Assembly: GCA_030690855.1 (NCBI GenBank)
Contig: JAUYFR010000221.1
Location: forward strand, 1 to 8,576
Length of the DNA stretch: 8,576 nucleotides
Direction of reading: 5' to 3'
Origin: Gallionellaceae bacterium
GTDB taxonomy: Bacteria > Pseudomonadota > Gammaproteobacteria > Burkholderiales > Gallionellaceae
Shown here: piece by piece, positions 1 to 5,878 of the stretch
Layout of the letters: each line of letters starts with the position of its first letter
Numbering within the stretch: position 1 is the stretch's first letter
Position numbers and translations under genes: made by a program
Notes under the pieces: generated by a model
What the model saw: the letters and a program-made list of their open reading frames with translations, nothing else
The model's database searches: none
Told to the model about the DNA's origin: nothing

Positions 1-195
1 GCCCACTTTTACTTTCAATTCTTTTACTGTGCCGTCAACAGGAGAGGGCACTTCCATCGTGGCCTTGTCTGTTTCTAACGAAATGAGTGCATGTTCTTTT
101 TCGATTTTTTGACCGGGTTTAACGTTGATCTCGATCACCGCAACACCTTTGAATCCGCCGATGTCCGGCACTTTAACGTCGATAATTTGGCTCAT
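1..195 (-). CDS. Lipoyl-domain subunit of a 2-oxoacid dehydrogenase complex (E2 or E3), N-terminal part only
   Basis: The gene begins at an ATG at 195 and runs leftward off the window, so only 65 residues are seen. They form most of one biotinyl/lipoyl domain: VPDIGGFKGVAVIEI at about 9-23 and the lipoylation motif LETDKATMEVP at 40-50, with Lys44 the expected lipoyl-lysine. In betaproteobacteria both the dihydrolipoamide acetyltransferase (E2, aceF) and the dihydrolipoamide dehydrogenase (E3, lpdA) of pyruvate dehydrogenase can start with this domain, so the visible part does not decide between them; E2 is slightly favoured. The cytoplasmic complex turns pyruvate into acetyl-CoA, the lipoyl arm carrying the acetyl group. 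The Shine-Dalgarno is weak (AAGAAAG-like, 7-8 nt upstream). The gene lies downstream of proA on the same strand, separated by a palindromic repeat. Confidence 0.85.
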   Translation of the reverse strand, partial: MSQIIDVKVPDIGGFKGVAVIEINVKPGQKIEKEHALISLETDKATMEVPSPVDGTVKELKVKVG

Positions 196-211
196 ATTTC
201 ATCTTTCTTTG

Positions 212-264
212 TGAAGGTCGGGCTTTAACCCGGCGATAGATTGTCGGGCTGAAGCCCGTCCTAC
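212..264 (+). repeat. Bipartite palindromic intergenic repeat, copy 1
   Basis: Two imperfect palindromes sit side by side. Unit 1 is GTCGGGCT-TT-AACCCGGC (217-234) and unit 2 is GTCGGGCT-GA-AGCCCGTC (243-260), followed by CTAC. They align unit for unit with the element at 4471-4536, spaced by 8 nt rather than 11. The element fills the gap between the proA stop and the start of the lipoyl-domain gene, so on the minus strand it would be a hairpin in any proA read-through transcript. No T-run follows, so it is not a standard terminator. It resembles REP-type elements in general design; the family is not identified. Confidence 0.8.
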
Positions 265-274
265 GATGTAATTG

Positions 275-1534
275 TTAAATTCTAATTTGCCCGTTACCCA
301 AAACAATAAATTTTTGCGAGGTCAAACCTTCTAACCCCACTGGCCCGCGCGCATGAATCTTGTCCGTTGAGATGCCGATCTCAGCTCCTAGGCCATACTC
401 AAAGCCATCTGCGAATCGCGTCGAAGCATTTACCATTACGCTAGCGGAATCCACCTCGCGCAAGAAACGCATGGCCTTGGTGTAATTTTCAGTCACGATG
501 CTATCAGTGTGTTGCGAGCTGTAAGTATTGATATGCTCAATCGCGGCATTTAAATCAGCCACCACGCGCACACTCAAAATCGGCGCAAGATATTCTGTGT
601 GCCAATCTTCTTCGGTGGCAACTTTCATCTGGGCAACTAGTTTGCGTGCGGCGTCATCACCGCGAAGCTCAACACCCTTCTTCAAATAAATGCTGCACAA
701 CTCGGGGAGTACCTTTTCGGCAACTTCAGCATTCACCAACAATGTTTCCATTGCGTTGCACACACCGTAGCGATGTGTCTTGGAGTTGTCTGCAATACGA
801 ATTGCTTTCACCAAATCTGCTTCGTTATCGATGTACACATGGCAAATGCCGTCGAGATGCTTAATCACGGGCACTTTTGCTTCTGCCGAAATGCGTGCGA
901 TTAAGCTCTTGCCGCCGCGCGGCACAATTACATCCACATATTCTTTCATGGTGATCAGCTCGCCTACCGCTGCGCGATCAGTGGTGTTGACTACTTGCAC
1001 GGCAGTTTCAGGTAAGCCCGCTTCGCGCAAACCTTGATGCACGCAAGCCGCAATCGCTTGGTTGGAATAAAGCGCCTCAGAGCCGCCGCGCAAAATCGCC
1101 GCGTTGCCGGATTTTAAACACAAGCCCGCTGCGTCTGCGGTGACGTTAGGGCGTGACTCATAAATGATGCCGATGACGCCGAGAGGTACGCGCATTTTGC
1201 CTACCTGAATGCCTGAAGGGCGATAACTCATATCGCTAATTGAACCGATAGGATCAGGTAGTGTCGCGATTTGTTGCAAACCTTCTGCCATACCTTTGAT
1301 TGTTTTTTCGGTGAGCGTAAGGCGGTCGATCGAAGCTGCATCCAAGCCATTTGCTTTGGCTGCGGCAATATCTTTTGCGTTCTCGGCGATGAGCTTGGTG
1401 CTATTCAGCAAAATGGCTGTCGCAATGTTGTTGAGCGCGCGATTCTTAGCATTAGTGTCGGCCTGTGCTATCACGCGCGAAGCAGCGCGGGCTTGCTGCC
1501 CGACCGTCTTCATATAACTTTTAATATTTTCCAT
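275..1534 (-). CDS. proA: Glutamate-5-semialdehyde dehydrogenase (gamma-glutamyl phosphate reductase)
   Basis: This cytoplasmic enzyme of proline synthesis reduces gamma-glutamyl phosphate to glutamate-5-semialdehyde with NADPH, after ProB. The 419-residue product has the usual family length. Diagnostic stretches are YESRPNVTADAAGLCLKSGN at 125-144, the following AILRGGSEA, and HRYGVCNAMETLLV around the catalytic Cys259; the end GPVGLEGLTSQKF is also typical. The frame stays open upstream to 1657, but those 41 extra codons read Cys/Pro-rich nonsense through a palindromic repeat. The ATG at 1534 (MENIKSYMKTVGQQARAAS) matches the family N-terminus and has an AAGAAAG Shine-Dalgarno-like sequence about 8 nt upstream. 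A second ATG at 1513 is a less likely start. proA diverges from trpC. proB is not in the window, so the pathway genes are not clustered here. Confidence 0.97.
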   Translation of the reverse strand: MENIKSYMKTVGQQARAASRVIAQADTNAKNRALNNIATAILLNSTKLIAENAKDIAAAKANGLDAASIDRLTLTEKTIKGMAEGLQQIATLPDPIGSISDMSYRPSGIQVGKMRVPLGVIGIIYESRPNVTADAAGLCLKSGNAAILRGGSEALYSNQAIAACVHQGLREAGLPETAVQVVNTTDRAAVGELITMKEYVDVIVPRGGKSLIARISAEAKVPVIKHLDGICHVYIDNEADLVKAIRIADNSKTHRYGVCNAMETLLVNAEVAEKVLPELCSIYLKKGVELRGDDAARKLVAQMKVATEEDWHTEYLAPILSVRVVADLNAAIEHINTYSSQHTDSIVTENYTKAMRFLREVDSASVMVNASTRFADGFEYGLGAEIGISTDKIHARGPVGLEGLTSQKFIVLGNGQIRI

Positions 1535-1574
1535 TTGTGTGGCTTTCTTGGTCGTCGTGTTGCACCCGCAAGGG

Positions 1575-1629
1575 GTAGGCCGTGGTTGTACGGGGCTAAA
1601 GCCCCAACAACACACGCTCAAACCCGACC
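1575..1629 (-). repeat. Bipartite palindromic intergenic repeat, copy 2 (degenerate)
   Basis: Read on the minus strand, this begins GGTCGGGTTTGAGC (1629-1616), one mismatch from the first half of unit 1 at 4480. It continues through a second unit, GGGGCT-TT-AGCCCC (1605-1592), and ends in CCTAC at 1575, as the other copies do. The second unit is flanked by GTTGT/ACAAC arms (1585-1589 with 1607-1611), giving a hairpin of about 11 bp with a small internal loop. The first unit has lost its second half. The element lies in the predicted 5' leader of proA, upstream of the chosen ATG. Confidence 0.6.
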
Positions 1630-1642
1630 CACAGAGTGGTCC

Positions 1643-1671
1643 GCATTTTAGCACCACGCTTGCGCTAGAAT
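1643..1671 (+). promoter_or_regulatory. Candidate promoter of trpC
   Basis: A TAGAAT -10 hexamer at 1666-1671 lies at a plausible distance ahead of trpC, with a start near 1678 and a leader of about 20 nt. The region 17 bp upstream (GCATTT at 1643-1648) is a poor -35 and overlaps the proposed proA -10 on the other strand, so the two promoters would share DNA back to back. No attenuator-like leader peptide fits in so short a leader. Confidence 0.35.
1645..1653 (-). promoter_or_regulatory. Candidate extended -10 promoter of proA
   Basis: On the minus strand the sequence TGC-TAAAAT forms an extended -10 element (TGN plus five of six bases of TATAAT). No good -35 hexamer lies 17 bp further upstream. 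Transcription would start near 1638, giving a leader of roughly 100 nt that contains the palindromic repeat. This is inferred from motif match alone. Confidence 0.4.
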
Positions 1672-1698
1672 GCGCGCCTTAATTTGAAAGAAATCAGC

Positions 1699-2493
1699 AT
1701 GTCCGACATCCTAAAAAAAATCCTCGCGGTTAAAGCTCAAGAAGTTAGCGCCGCAAAGCAAATTAAATCGCTAACCCAGTTGCAAGCGGAAATTAAACAG
1801 GCGCCACCAGTTCGTGATTTTGTGGGAGCGATTCGCAACAAAATCTCCGCTGGAAAATCAGCCGTCATCGCCGAAATCAAAAAAGCCAGCCCGAGTAAAG
1901 GTGTGATTCGCGCTGACTTTCATCCCGCAGAAATTGCCGCTAGCTATGCCAAGCACGGAGCTGCTTGTTTATCGGTTTTGACTGACGAGCAGTTTTTTCA
2001 GGGATGTGAAGCGTATTTAAAGCAGGCGCGAGCAGCTTGCGAGTTACCCGTATTGCGCAAAGATTTTATGGTGGACGAATATCAAATCTATCAGGCGCGT
2101 GCGATGGGGGCGGATGCCATCCTACTTATTGCCGCAGCGCTCACTCTTCAACAAATGCAGGCATTTGAAACATTGGCGCATCAGCTTGGCATGGCCGTGT
2201 TGGTTGAGGTGCATGATGGCGATGAATTAGATATTGCACTGAAATTAGCTACCCCATTGATTGGAATCAATAATCGTAATTTGCGCACCTTTGAGGTGAG
2301 CTTGCAGACAACGCTTGGTTTGCTGGCTCGCATTCCACAAGATCGCATCGTGGTGACTGAAAGCGGTATTTTTACTCTGGCGGATGTGCAACTTATGCGC
2401 GAGCAGCAGGTGAATGCCTTTCTTGTGGGCGAGGCTTTCATGCGCGCTGATGAGCCGGGTGTTGAGCTGTCTCAGGTTTTTGGGGGGTTGTAA
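1699..2493 (+). CDS. trpC: Indole-3-glycerol phosphate synthase
   Basis: This enzyme closes the indole ring of 1-(2-carboxyphenylamino)-1-deoxyribulose 5-phosphate, giving indole-3-glycerol phosphate in tryptophan synthesis. The 264-residue TIM-barrel protein has all expected catalytic and binding residues: Glu59 and Lys61 in AEIKKASPSKG, Lys121 in LRKDF, Glu170 in VLVEVHD, Asn191 and Arg193 in INNRNL, and Glu221-Ser222 in TESGI. It ends after the barrel, so it is monofunctional rather than a TrpC-TrpF fusion. A TTG at 1684 would add five residues, but the ATG at 1699 gives the family start MSDILKKI and has GAAAG at 1686-1690, 8 nt upstream. It stands alone here: proA diverges upstream and a porin follows, so it is not next to trpG/trpD as is common in this class. 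No clear terminator follows. Confidence 0.97.
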   Translation: MSDILKKILAVKAQEVSAAKQIKSLTQLQAEIKQAPPVRDFVGAIRNKISAGKSAVIAEIKKASPSKGVIRADFHPAEIAASYAKHGAACLSVLTDEQFFQGCEAYLKQARAACELPVLRKDFMVDEYQIYQARAMGADAILLIAAALTLQQMQAFETLAHQLGMAVLVEVHDGDELDIALKLATPLIGINNRNLRTFEVSLQTTLGLLARIPQDRIVVTESGIFTLADVQLMREQQVNAFLVGEAFMRADEPGVELSQVFGGL

Positions 2494-2538
2494 AAAAGCA
2501 ACGCATATATTTAAATTACTTGCAGGTATATAAGCGAA

Positions 2539-2597
2539 TACTGCTTAATGCGCTCTGAATTCTCACCTTAAGGGAATTTTGATTCAGTTAGGCAGTA
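2539..2597 (+). promoter_or_regulatory. Long inverted repeat / structured region upstream of the porin
   Basis: TACTGCTTAA (2539-2548) pairs with TTAGGCAGTA (2588-2597), ten pairs with one G-U. Inside it, either CTGAAT (2555-2560) pairs with ATTCAG (2582-2587), or a separate hairpin forms from GAATTCTC (2557-2564) and GGGAATTT (2572-2579), so two alternative inner folds compete. No T-run follows, which argues against a trpC terminator. It lies 56 nt before the porin ATG, so it is either part of the porin leader RNA or a DNA operator near its promoter. The porin promoter was not identified with confidence; TTGCAG at 2520-2525 followed by CTTAAT at 2544-2549 (18-bp spacer) is one weak candidate and would place the left arm at the -10. 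Confidence 0.5.
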
Positions 2598-2653
2598 AGC
2601 TGGCTGATGAAAATTGAAGTGAACTTAAAAAAATATTTTAGGAGATTTAAATA

Positions 2654-3712
2654 ATGCAAAAGAAACTAATCGCACTGGCTATCGCTTCTGCTTTCTCTGC
2701 TTCAGCTTTCGCTGAATCTACTGTTAATGTTTACGGCGTTGTTGACGCTGCTGTTGTGCGTTTGGCTGCTGATGGTCAGAAGAGCGACATCGTTGGTTGG
2801 TCTGGCGGTTTGGCAACTTCACGTTTGGGCGTTAAAGCTGTTGAAGATCTGGACAATGGCATGAAGGCTGTTGCTGTTTTGGAATACGCTTTGGACACTG
2901 CAACTAGTGACACTATTGGCGCTGCTCGCTCAGAAATGTTGGCTGTAGCGGGTGATTTCGGTACCGTTGCTGCTGGTTACCTAGAGACAACTGGCATTGA
3001 TTTCGGTAAAAAGTACGATGTTGTTGCTGGTTCTCTAGTATCCCCATTGCAAAACTTGACTAAGACTGACTTCTACATTGGTGTTTCTGCTGCAGCTGCA
3101 CGTGCACAGCGCGCTGTTGCTTACATCTCACCAAAAATGGGTGGCTTGTCATTTGCAATCAATCACTCTACTGCATTTACAGGTACAGGTAACGCAGCAG
3201 TGGCTTCAACCGCAGCCAATGCTAAAATTGGTGCAACTTTAGTTTCTGCTGACTATGCAGTTGATGCACTGACAGTAGGAGCTGTTTATTTGACAACGAG
3301 CAATCCAACAGCAAACTCAAACGTAGTTGAGTTTGCATTGGGCGCTGGTTACAAGATGGATGCAGTAGCTCTGAAGGCAACATACCAGTCTACTAAAGTG
3401 GATACCACTGGTGTAGCAGGTAGTAACAATACAGTAATGAGTATTGGTGCAACTGCACCAGTTGCAACTGGTGTTGTTGCAGTGAGCTATGCTAAGTCAT
3501 CAATTGGCACTGCAGCTAACAAGGATGCTTCAAGCTACACAGTAGCTTTCTTGCAGCCTATGTCAAAAACAACAACTGCTTATGCAGCTTACTCTGCTAC
3601 AACTCAAGGTACATCAAGCACAGCAGTTAGCGTAGCTAACCGTGGTTTGGGTGCTACAGCAGCTGGTGGTGGTTCAAGCATGATCGCTCTTGGTCTAAGC
3701 AAGAAGTTCTAA
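2654..3712 (+). CDS. Gram-negative outer-membrane porin
   Basis: The product is a general diffusion porin of the betaproteobacterial trimeric 16-strand family (Porin_4 type), expected to pass small hydrophilic solutes. The 352-residue precursor starts with a clear Sec signal peptide: MQKK, a hydrophobic core, and a cleavage site after SAFA at residue 20. The mature protein begins ESTVNVYGVVDAAVV, the usual first strand, followed by SRLGVKAVEDLDNGMKAVAV. It ends in LGLSKKF, with the C-terminal Phe recognised by the BAM machinery. It is unusually rich in Ala, Val, Thr and Ser and poor in charged residues, so the solute cannot be guessed. A strong AGGAG at 2640-2644 lies 9 nt before the ATG. The codons GCT, GTT, GGT and ACT dominate the first half, as in a highly expressed gene; GCA and ACA rise sharply after about residue 175. 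A strong terminator follows, so it is probably monocistronic. Confidence 0.93.
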   Translation: MQKKLIALAIASAFSASAFAESTVNVYGVVDAAVVRLAADGQKSDIVGWSGGLATSRLGVKAVEDLDNGMKAVAVLEYALDTATSDTIGAARSEMLAVAGDFGTVAAGYLETTGIDFGKKYDVVAGSLVSPLQNLTKTDFYIGVSAAAARAQRAVAYISPKMGGLSFAINHSTAFTGTGNAAVASTAANAKIGATLVSADYAVDALTVGAVYLTTSNPTANSNVVEFALGAGYKMDAVALKATYQSTKVDTTGVAGSNNTVMSIGATAPVATGVVAVSYAKSSIGTAANKDASSYTVAFLQPMSKTTTAYAAYSATTQGTSSTAVSVANRGLGATAAGGGSSMIALGLSKKF

Positions 3713-3751
3713 TTCTTTGCCGGCCTAGTGTCGGTATTGATGCAGAGTTAA

Positions 3752-3778
3752 ACGGGCACCTTCGGGTGCCCGTTTTTT
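3752..3778 (+). terminator. Rho-independent terminator of the porin gene
   Basis: ACGGGCACC (3752-3760) and GGTGCCCGT (3765-3773) form a perfect stem closed by a TTCG tetraloop, followed by a run of T to 3778. It lies 40 nt after the porin stop. The UUCG loop and GC-rich stem make it a very strong intrinsic terminator. Confidence 0.96.
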
Positions 3779-3780
3779 AT

Positions 3781-3809
3781 TTGACAGCATTAGGCCGATT
3801 GCCTACATT
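3781..3809 (+). promoter_or_regulatory. Sigma-70-type promoter of coq7
   Basis: A perfect TTGACA -35 (3781-3786) is followed by a 17-bp spacer and TACATT as -10 (3804-3809, four of six consensus bases). The predicted start is near 3816, giving a leader of about 27 nt before coq7. The -35 begins 3 nt after the porin terminator's T-run, so the two units are packed end to end. Confidence 0.75.
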
Positions 3810-3842
3810 TCATCCCATTACAAAATCGATTAGAGGTGCCGC

Positions 3843-4469
3843 ATGTTGAATTTAGATAGCCTGATTGTGGAGTTTGATAAAGGTCTGCGCACCTTGATGG
3901 CGAAAGCGCCTACTGCGCGACCTTATCCTGATGAGCATGTTGCCGATGCGTCGATGAGCGATGCCGAGAAAAAACATGCGGCGGCATTGATGCGTATTAA
4001 TCACACAGGTGAGATATGCGCGCAGGCTTTGTATCAAGGACAAGCGCTGACAGCACGTGACCCGATTGTGCAAGAAAAATTAAAACACGCCGCGTGGGAA
4101 GAAACCGAGCATTTAGCGTGGACGTCAAAACGGGTAGATGAGTTGGGTAGCCATTTAAGTTTTTTAAATCCGCTCTGGTATACCGGTTCGCTGGCGTTGG
4201 GTGCGGTCGCAGGCGTGGCGGGCGATAAATGGAATTTAGGATTTTTGGCGGAAACGGAGCGCCAAGTGGGCGCGCATTTACAAAGCCACCTTGATAGCTT
4301 GCCTCCGCAAGATGCCAAGAGCCGTGCCGTGGTGCAACAGATGTATGTAGATGAAGTAAGCCACGCCGATATGGCAATTGAACTGGGTGGCGAGGAGTTG
4401 CCGCTACCGGTGAAATTGGCGATGCGGGGAATGTCAGTGGTGATGACGAAAACCGTTTATTGGGTTTAA
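3843..4469 (+). CDS. coq7: Ubiquinone biosynthesis hydroxylase Coq7 (demethoxyubiquinol hydroxylase)
   Basis: This is the di-iron hydroxylase that uses O2 to hydroxylate 2-polyprenyl-3-methyl-6-methoxy-1,4-benzoquinol, the penultimate step of ubiquinone synthesis, at the inner membrane surface. The 208-residue product has normal length and the whole ligand set of the ferritin-like bundle: Glu57 in INHTGEICAQALYQGQ, Glu87 and His90 in EETEH, Glu139 in LAETERQVGAH, and Glu171 and His174 in DEVSHAD. The stretch PLWYTGSLALGAVAG at 110-124 is the hydrophobic membrane-associating segment. Its presence suggests the strain makes ubiquinone aerobically by the Coq7 route rather than with UbiF. The Shine-Dalgarno AGAGG (3832-3836) lies 6 nt before the ATG. 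It has its own promoter and converges on the OsmC gene, with a palindromic repeat between them. Confidence 0.97.
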   Translation: MLNLDSLIVEFDKGLRTLMAKAPTARPYPDEHVADASMSDAEKKHAAALMRINHTGEICAQALYQGQALTARDPIVQEKLKHAAWEETEHLAWTSKRVDELGSHLSFLNPLWYTGSLALGAVAGVAGDKWNLGFLAETERQVGAHLQSHLDSLPPQDAKSRAVVQQMYVDEVSHADMAIELGGEELPLPVKLAMRGMSVVMTKTVYWV

Positions 4470-4470
4470 G

Positions 4471-4536
4471 GTTTTTGTAGGTCGGGCTTGAGCCCGACTT
4501 GTCGATCATGTCGGACTCAAGTCCGACCTACAAAAC
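4471..4536. repeat. Bipartite palindromic intergenic repeat, copy 3 (best preserved)
   Basis: Unit 1, GTCGGGCT-TG-AGCCCGAC (4481-4498), and unit 2, GTCGGACT-CA-AGTCCGAC (4510-4527), are each perfect palindromes with 8-bp arms. The units also pair with each other: the flanks GTTTTTGTAG (4471-4480) and CTACAAAAC (4528-4536) extend a single stem-loop of about 27 bp with one bulge and two mismatches. It starts 2 nt after the coq7 stop, between two convergent genes, so it could limit read-through in both directions, though there is no standard T-run after the stem on either strand. Confidence 0.9.
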
Positions 4537-4565
4537 TGGAGTGATTTCAATAAATCTTAATAAAA

Positions 4566-4982
4566 TCAATCAGATATGATCTCGAAGTCATGGGTGATGT
4601 CGGCGGTTTTGCCGAGCATGATAGAGGCAGAGCAATACTTCTCTGCTGATAATTTAATCGCGCGTTCTACCTGTTCTGGTTTCAATTCTTTCCCCGTCAC
4701 CACAAAATGAAAGTGAATTCTGGTAAAGACTTTCGGGTCTTCGTCAGCGCGGTCTGCTTGAATTTCTACGACGCAATCACTCACCTGTTGACGTGATTTT
4801 TTAAGGATGTGAATCACGTCGTAAGTGGTGCAGCCGCCAGTGCCAAGCAGCACCATTTCCATTGGACGCGGGCCTAAGTTACGACCGCCGCCTTCGACTG
4901 GGCCATCCATCAGTACGGCGTGGCCGCTTTCTGTTTCACCCAAAAATGAAACCTGTTCAACCCACTTGATGCGTGCTTTCAT
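4566..4982 (-). CDS. yhfA: OsmC family protein, YhfA type
   Basis: The 138-residue product belongs to the OsmC/Ohr fold and matches the E. coli YhfA branch closely in its landmarks: KARIKWVEQVSFLGETESGH at the N-terminus, PRPMEMVLLGTGGCTTYDV, and LSAEKYCSASIMLGKTADIT. The two conserved cysteines are Cys51 and Cys117, the pair that in OsmC and Ohr proteins reduces organic hydroperoxides. The YhfA branch has no settled physiological substrate, so peroxidase activity is inferred from the cysteines. It is a single-domain soluble cytoplasmic protein. A GGAG Shine-Dalgarno lies 9 nt upstream (plus-strand 4992-4995). The gene begins 18 nt after the stop of the ElyC-like gene on the same strand and is probably cotranscribed with it; it converges on coq7. 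Confidence 0.93.
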   Translation of the reverse strand: MKARIKWVEQVSFLGETESGHAVLMDGPVEGGGRNLGPRPMEMVLLGTGGCTTYDVIHILKKSRQQVSDCVVEIQADRADEDPKVFTRIHFHFVVTGKELKPEQVERAIKLSAEKYCSASIMLGKTADITHDFEIISD

Positions 4983-5000
4983 GTGATTTTTCTCCGTAAT

Positions 5001-5756
5001 TTAGAGTGTAGATTTTAATTGATACCACGCCATTCCAATCATCTCGTGCATGAAGATACGGCTGTCATGCAATGAACCAGCGTTGGGAATAAAGGTCAGC
5101 AAATCGGTTTCGTAGCGTGTGGTGTAGGCCGTTGGTGTAGCGATGACAGTGAAGCCTGCATTTTCAAAAACCTTGCGCGAGCGGGGCATGTGCCACGCGT
5201 GGGTGAGCAAATAAATTTTGCTGATGCCTGCGGCTTTAAGAATCTTGAAGCTCATGCGCGCATTTTCGAACGTGTTGTCAGATTCGCCTTCAACCCATTG
5301 CACTGGGACATTAAATTCTTGTGTCAGCACTTGCTTCATTTGCTCGCCTTCGGAGAGCGAATTGCCGAGAGGTTTGCCACCGGTTACTAAAATCGGTTTG
5401 CCCGTTTCGCGATAAAGTTTGGCGGCATAGCGTAGGCGAAGCAATGCGGCTTCGCTAACCGTATCATTACCGTATTCAGGCGCATGAAAATAAGTGCCGC
5501 CACCCAGCACGACGATGGCATCTGCGTGCTGGTTTTTGAGATCAACTGCCTGAGGTGAGCCTTCTAATTCGTGCAACAAATAGTCTGCGCAATAAGGCGT
5601 GGAGAGTAGCCACAGGAGTGCGATGGACAGGCTAATTAGGCTGCGAGCGAGTAGCGGGCGCTTACGCCAAAACCATAAGCCAATCATCGCCACGATCAGT
5701 AGATTGAGAGGTGGTAGCAAGAAGGCGCTAACTAAATTAGTGATGAACCAAGACAT
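5001..5756 (-). CDS. YdcF/ElyC-like (DUF218) inner-membrane protein
   Basis: The 251-residue product has two N-terminal membrane helices (about residues 5-30 and 36-54) joined by the basic loop RKRPLLAR, then a Rossmann-like DUF218 domain. The domain's landmarks are all present: DAIVVLGGG (79-87), VTGG (124-127), SEGEQM (135-140), ESDNTFENA (158-166) and THAWHMPRS (185-193). The family includes E. coli ElyC, linked to peptidoglycan precursor lipid metabolism, and SanA and YdcF of less certain role. Length and topology fit ElyC best, but the true substrate is unknown. The ATG at 5756 gives the family start MSWFITNLVSAFLLPPL, yet no Shine-Dalgarno is visible upstream. A TATGAT on the minus strand (5791-5786) may be its -10, with a poor -35. 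It diverges from sodB and leads the unit with the OsmC gene. Confidence 0.88.
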   Translation of the reverse strand: MSWFITNLVSAFLLPPLNLLIVAMIGLWFWRKRPLLARSLISLSIALLWLLSTPYCADYLLHELEGSPQAVDLKNQHADAIVVLGGGTYFHAPEYGNDTVSEAALLRLRYAAKLYRETGKPILVTGGKPLGNSLSEGEQMKQVLTQEFNVPVQWVEGESDNTFENARMSFKILKAAGISKIYLLTHAWHMPRSRKVFENAGFTVIATPTAYTTRYETDLLTFIPNAGSLHDSRIFMHEMIGMAWYQLKSTL

Positions 5757-5853
5757 AAAAATGATTTGAGCGACAAGGGGCTCGCATCATACTGCATCGA
5801 GGTTTTGCTTGGCTCTCGCCAGAAAAATTTCTCAGTTTGTAATATTGAGATTA

Positions 5854-5878
5854 ATAGTTGAGGTAAATCCTGTGGTAT
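5854..5878. promoter_or_regulatory. 25-bp palindrome at the sodB promoter, possible Rrf2/IscR-type operator
   Basis: The site has the form ATA-N4-AGG-N5-CCT-N4-TAT, with an A/T-only centre except its edges. Length, ATA/TAT ends and centre spacing are those of IscR-type (Rrf2 family) operators as I recall them, and several inner positions also agree, but the usual GACT/AGTC core is replaced by GAGG/CCTG. Its right end overlaps the first three bases of the sodB -10 hexamer, where a bound protein would block RNA polymerase. The regulator is inferred, not shown. Confidence 0.4.

Noticed and set aside
1271..1651. 126-codon open frame on the plus strand opposite proA
   Set aside because: It is the complement of conserved proA codons and its end is repeat and intergenic DNA; no motif is recognisable.
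1535..1657. N-terminal extension of proA by 41 codons
   Set aside because: It is Cys/Pro-rich with no family similarity, crosses a palindromic repeat, and lacks a ribosome binding site; the ATG at 1534 matches the family start.
1684..1698. TTG start adding five residues to trpC
   Set aside because: The TTG overlaps the sequence that serves as ribosome binding site for the ATG at 1699, and MSDILKKI is the usual N-terminus.
2494..2600. Intrinsic terminator for trpC
   Set aside because: The inverted repeat at 2539-2597 is not followed by a T-run, and no other GC-rich stem with T-run is present.
3997..4509. 170-codon open frame on the minus strand opposite coq7
   Set aside because: It is antisense to a gene with all its catalytic residues, shows no family motif, and includes the downstream palindromic repeat.
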